Source of the DNA: Hahella sp018986435
Lineage (GTDB): Bacteria; Pseudomonadota; Gammaproteobacteria; Pseudomonadales; Oleiphilaceae
Direction of reading: 5' to 3'
NCBI RefSeq assembly: GCF_050749805.1
Contig: NZ_CP192738.1
Span: forward strand, 6,758,001 to 6,822,000
Length of the DNA: 64,000 nucleotides
Within the stretch, counting starts at the first letter, position 1, and every line of letters begins with the position of its first letter. The notes under the pieces are model-generated. The model made no database searches, was not told the DNA's origin, and saw only the letters and a list, made by a program, of their open reading frames with translations. This document shows, one piece after another, positions 63,009 to 64,000 of this stretch. The position numbers and the translations under genes were made by a program.

Positions 63009-64000
63009 ATCCAATCCATAAATGCGCCCCGATTGCGCTGGCGCTTTCCTTATGCGCGGCAACCACTGAGGCGGCGACTGCCAACGACGGCGCAGCCGAT
63101 CTGGCCTTTATTAACGCTGTGGTTTATACCGCCGACGCGCAGAAACCCATGGCGCAGGCGGTGGCGACGCGCAACGGCGTCATTCTCGCAGTGGGAGACA
63201 CGGCGGAGATTGAATCGTTAATGGATGAGAATACACAGGTTATTGATATAAAAGGCAGGCTGCTGCTACCCGGCTTTATCGACAACCATAATCATGTCTT
63301 CGAGGCCGCTTCCTCCGCTGGCGGCGATTGCGAACTCGCCCCGGACCTGACGCCCAGCGAACAGCTGCCTTACTTACGCCAGTGTCGTGAAACCTCGCAG
63401 CCGGACCAGTGGGTGATCGGCTGGGGCCATACCATCGACGCCACCTTGGACGGAGAAGGCCCCACGCCCCTGCAAGTGATCGACAGCGTGTTCCCGGATC
63501 GCCCCGTGATGATCATGGAGCAGACTTCACACTCCATGTGGGTTAACTCCGTCGCCCTGCGTCTCGCCGGCATCAATGCGGATACGCCTGATCCACAAGG
63601 GGGCAGGATCATGAAAAACCCGGAAACCGGCGAACTGAATGGCGTCATTGTGGACAACGCCGGCGATATCGTCATGGAGCAGGCCTGGAACAGTTTGCGC
63701 AACAAGTTTGAGGTCAGCTACGACGGCCTGTTAAGTGGTCTGGCGGAGGCCGCGCGTTATGGCGTCACCACCATCGGCGACGGTCGCCTGTACTGGAAGC
63801 GCGGCTGGTATGACGTGTGGCGCGCCGTGGCGGCGGATGGCGAGCTGACGGCCCGCGTCTCGCTGCGACCCTGGATTTACCCTCATGTGCCGCAACAGGA
63901 GCAGTTGGACTTTCTGAGTTCGATTTACAATCCAGACCCCAACGGGCTGTTGATCGTCAACCAAGTGAAAATGTACAGCGACGGCATTCTCGTCAATGGC
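63005..64000 (+). CDS. Amidohydrolase (YtcJ-like), C-terminus outside window
   Basis: The first 332 residues have an export signal (IALALSLCAATTEAATA), the N-terminal beta-sandwich start ADLAFINAVVYTADAQKPMA, the metal-binding LLLPGFIDNHNHVF, and IGWGHTIDATLDG. This fits the amidohydrolase family 3/YtcJ type, which hydrolyses C-N bonds of unknown natural substrates. The ATG is embedded in the kinase stop (ATGA), so it is co-transcribed with the two-component system, an unusual coupling. The downstream boundary cannot be seen. Confidence 0.88.
   Translation, partial: MNPIHKCAPIALALSLCAATTEAATANDGAADLAFINAVVYTADAQKPMAQAVATRNGVILAVGDTAEIESLMDENTQVIDIKGRLLLPGFIDNHNHVFEAASSAGGDCELAPDLTPSEQLPYLRQCRETSQPDQWVIGWGHTIDATLDGEGPTPLQVIDSVFPDRPVMIMEQTSHSMWVNSVALRLAGINADTPDPQGGRIMKNPETGELNGVIVDNAGDIVMEQAWNSLRNKFEVSYDGLLSGLAEAARYGVTTIGDGRLYWKRGWYDVWRAVAADGELTARVSLRPWIYPHVPQQEQLDFLSSIYNPDPNGLLIVNQVKMYSDGILVNG

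Overview
The window looks like chromosome of a marine gammaproteobacterium close to Hahella. The basis is moderate GC content, Vibrio/Hahella-type secreted lipase, GlyGly-CTERM protease and PEP-CTERM proteins, and a Vibrio-like order in the beta-glucan uptake operon. The species is inferred, not proven. No rRNA, tRNA, IS element, prophage or CRISPR array was seen.

Layout. 1-1268: a two-gene exported set (zinc phospholipase C/S1-P1-like protein plus a partial secreted protein). 1597-3878: an attenuation-controlled acetolactate synthase operon (ilvL-ilvG-ilvM). 3956-6411: a secreted lipase facing a divergent lipase-foldase-like membrane protein. 6415-16162: a phospho-signalling block (Ser/Thr kinase with pseudokinase, PP2C phosphatase, FHA protein) directly beside a MukBEF-like condensin of the Mks/Wadjet class (F-E-B order) with no JetD-type nuclease; this is the most unusual locus here. 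16330-21893: orphan periplasmic binding protein, small membrane proteins, and aconitase behind a Fur-box-like site. 22032-30435: a PEP-CTERM protein, a hydrolase, M48 lipoprotein, YigZ, an SDR that has lost its catalytic Tyr/Lys, a methyltransferase, a sirtuin without zinc cysteines, a di-iron MBL protein and DUF4336.

30583-39729: five tandem paralogous PEP-CTERM proteins, all on the minus strand, with near-constant ends and variable middles. Four have a sigma-54 (-24/-12) promoter match and a conserved 41-42 bp upstream element at nearly constant distance. This fits co-regulated cargo of an exosortase/PEP-CTERM surface system whose sorting machinery lies outside the window.

40069-41762: DUF1653, TauE/SafE permease, DUF1287. 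41747-56171: two minus-strand sugar-uptake operons, each with its own LacI regulator and distinct palindromic operator. One is an Opp-type five-gene transporter with a cytoplasmic GH9 enzyme (order as in the Vibrio GH9/ABC locus); the other is a CUT1-type transporter with GH1 beta-glucosidase. Together they suggest import of beta-linked oligosaccharides such as cellobiose and intracellular hydrolysis. 56492-64000: the second LacI gene, a PLP-dependent dehydratase, a trypsin-like protease with a GlyGly-CTERM tail, a small exported protein, a two-component system and the start of an amidohydrolase.
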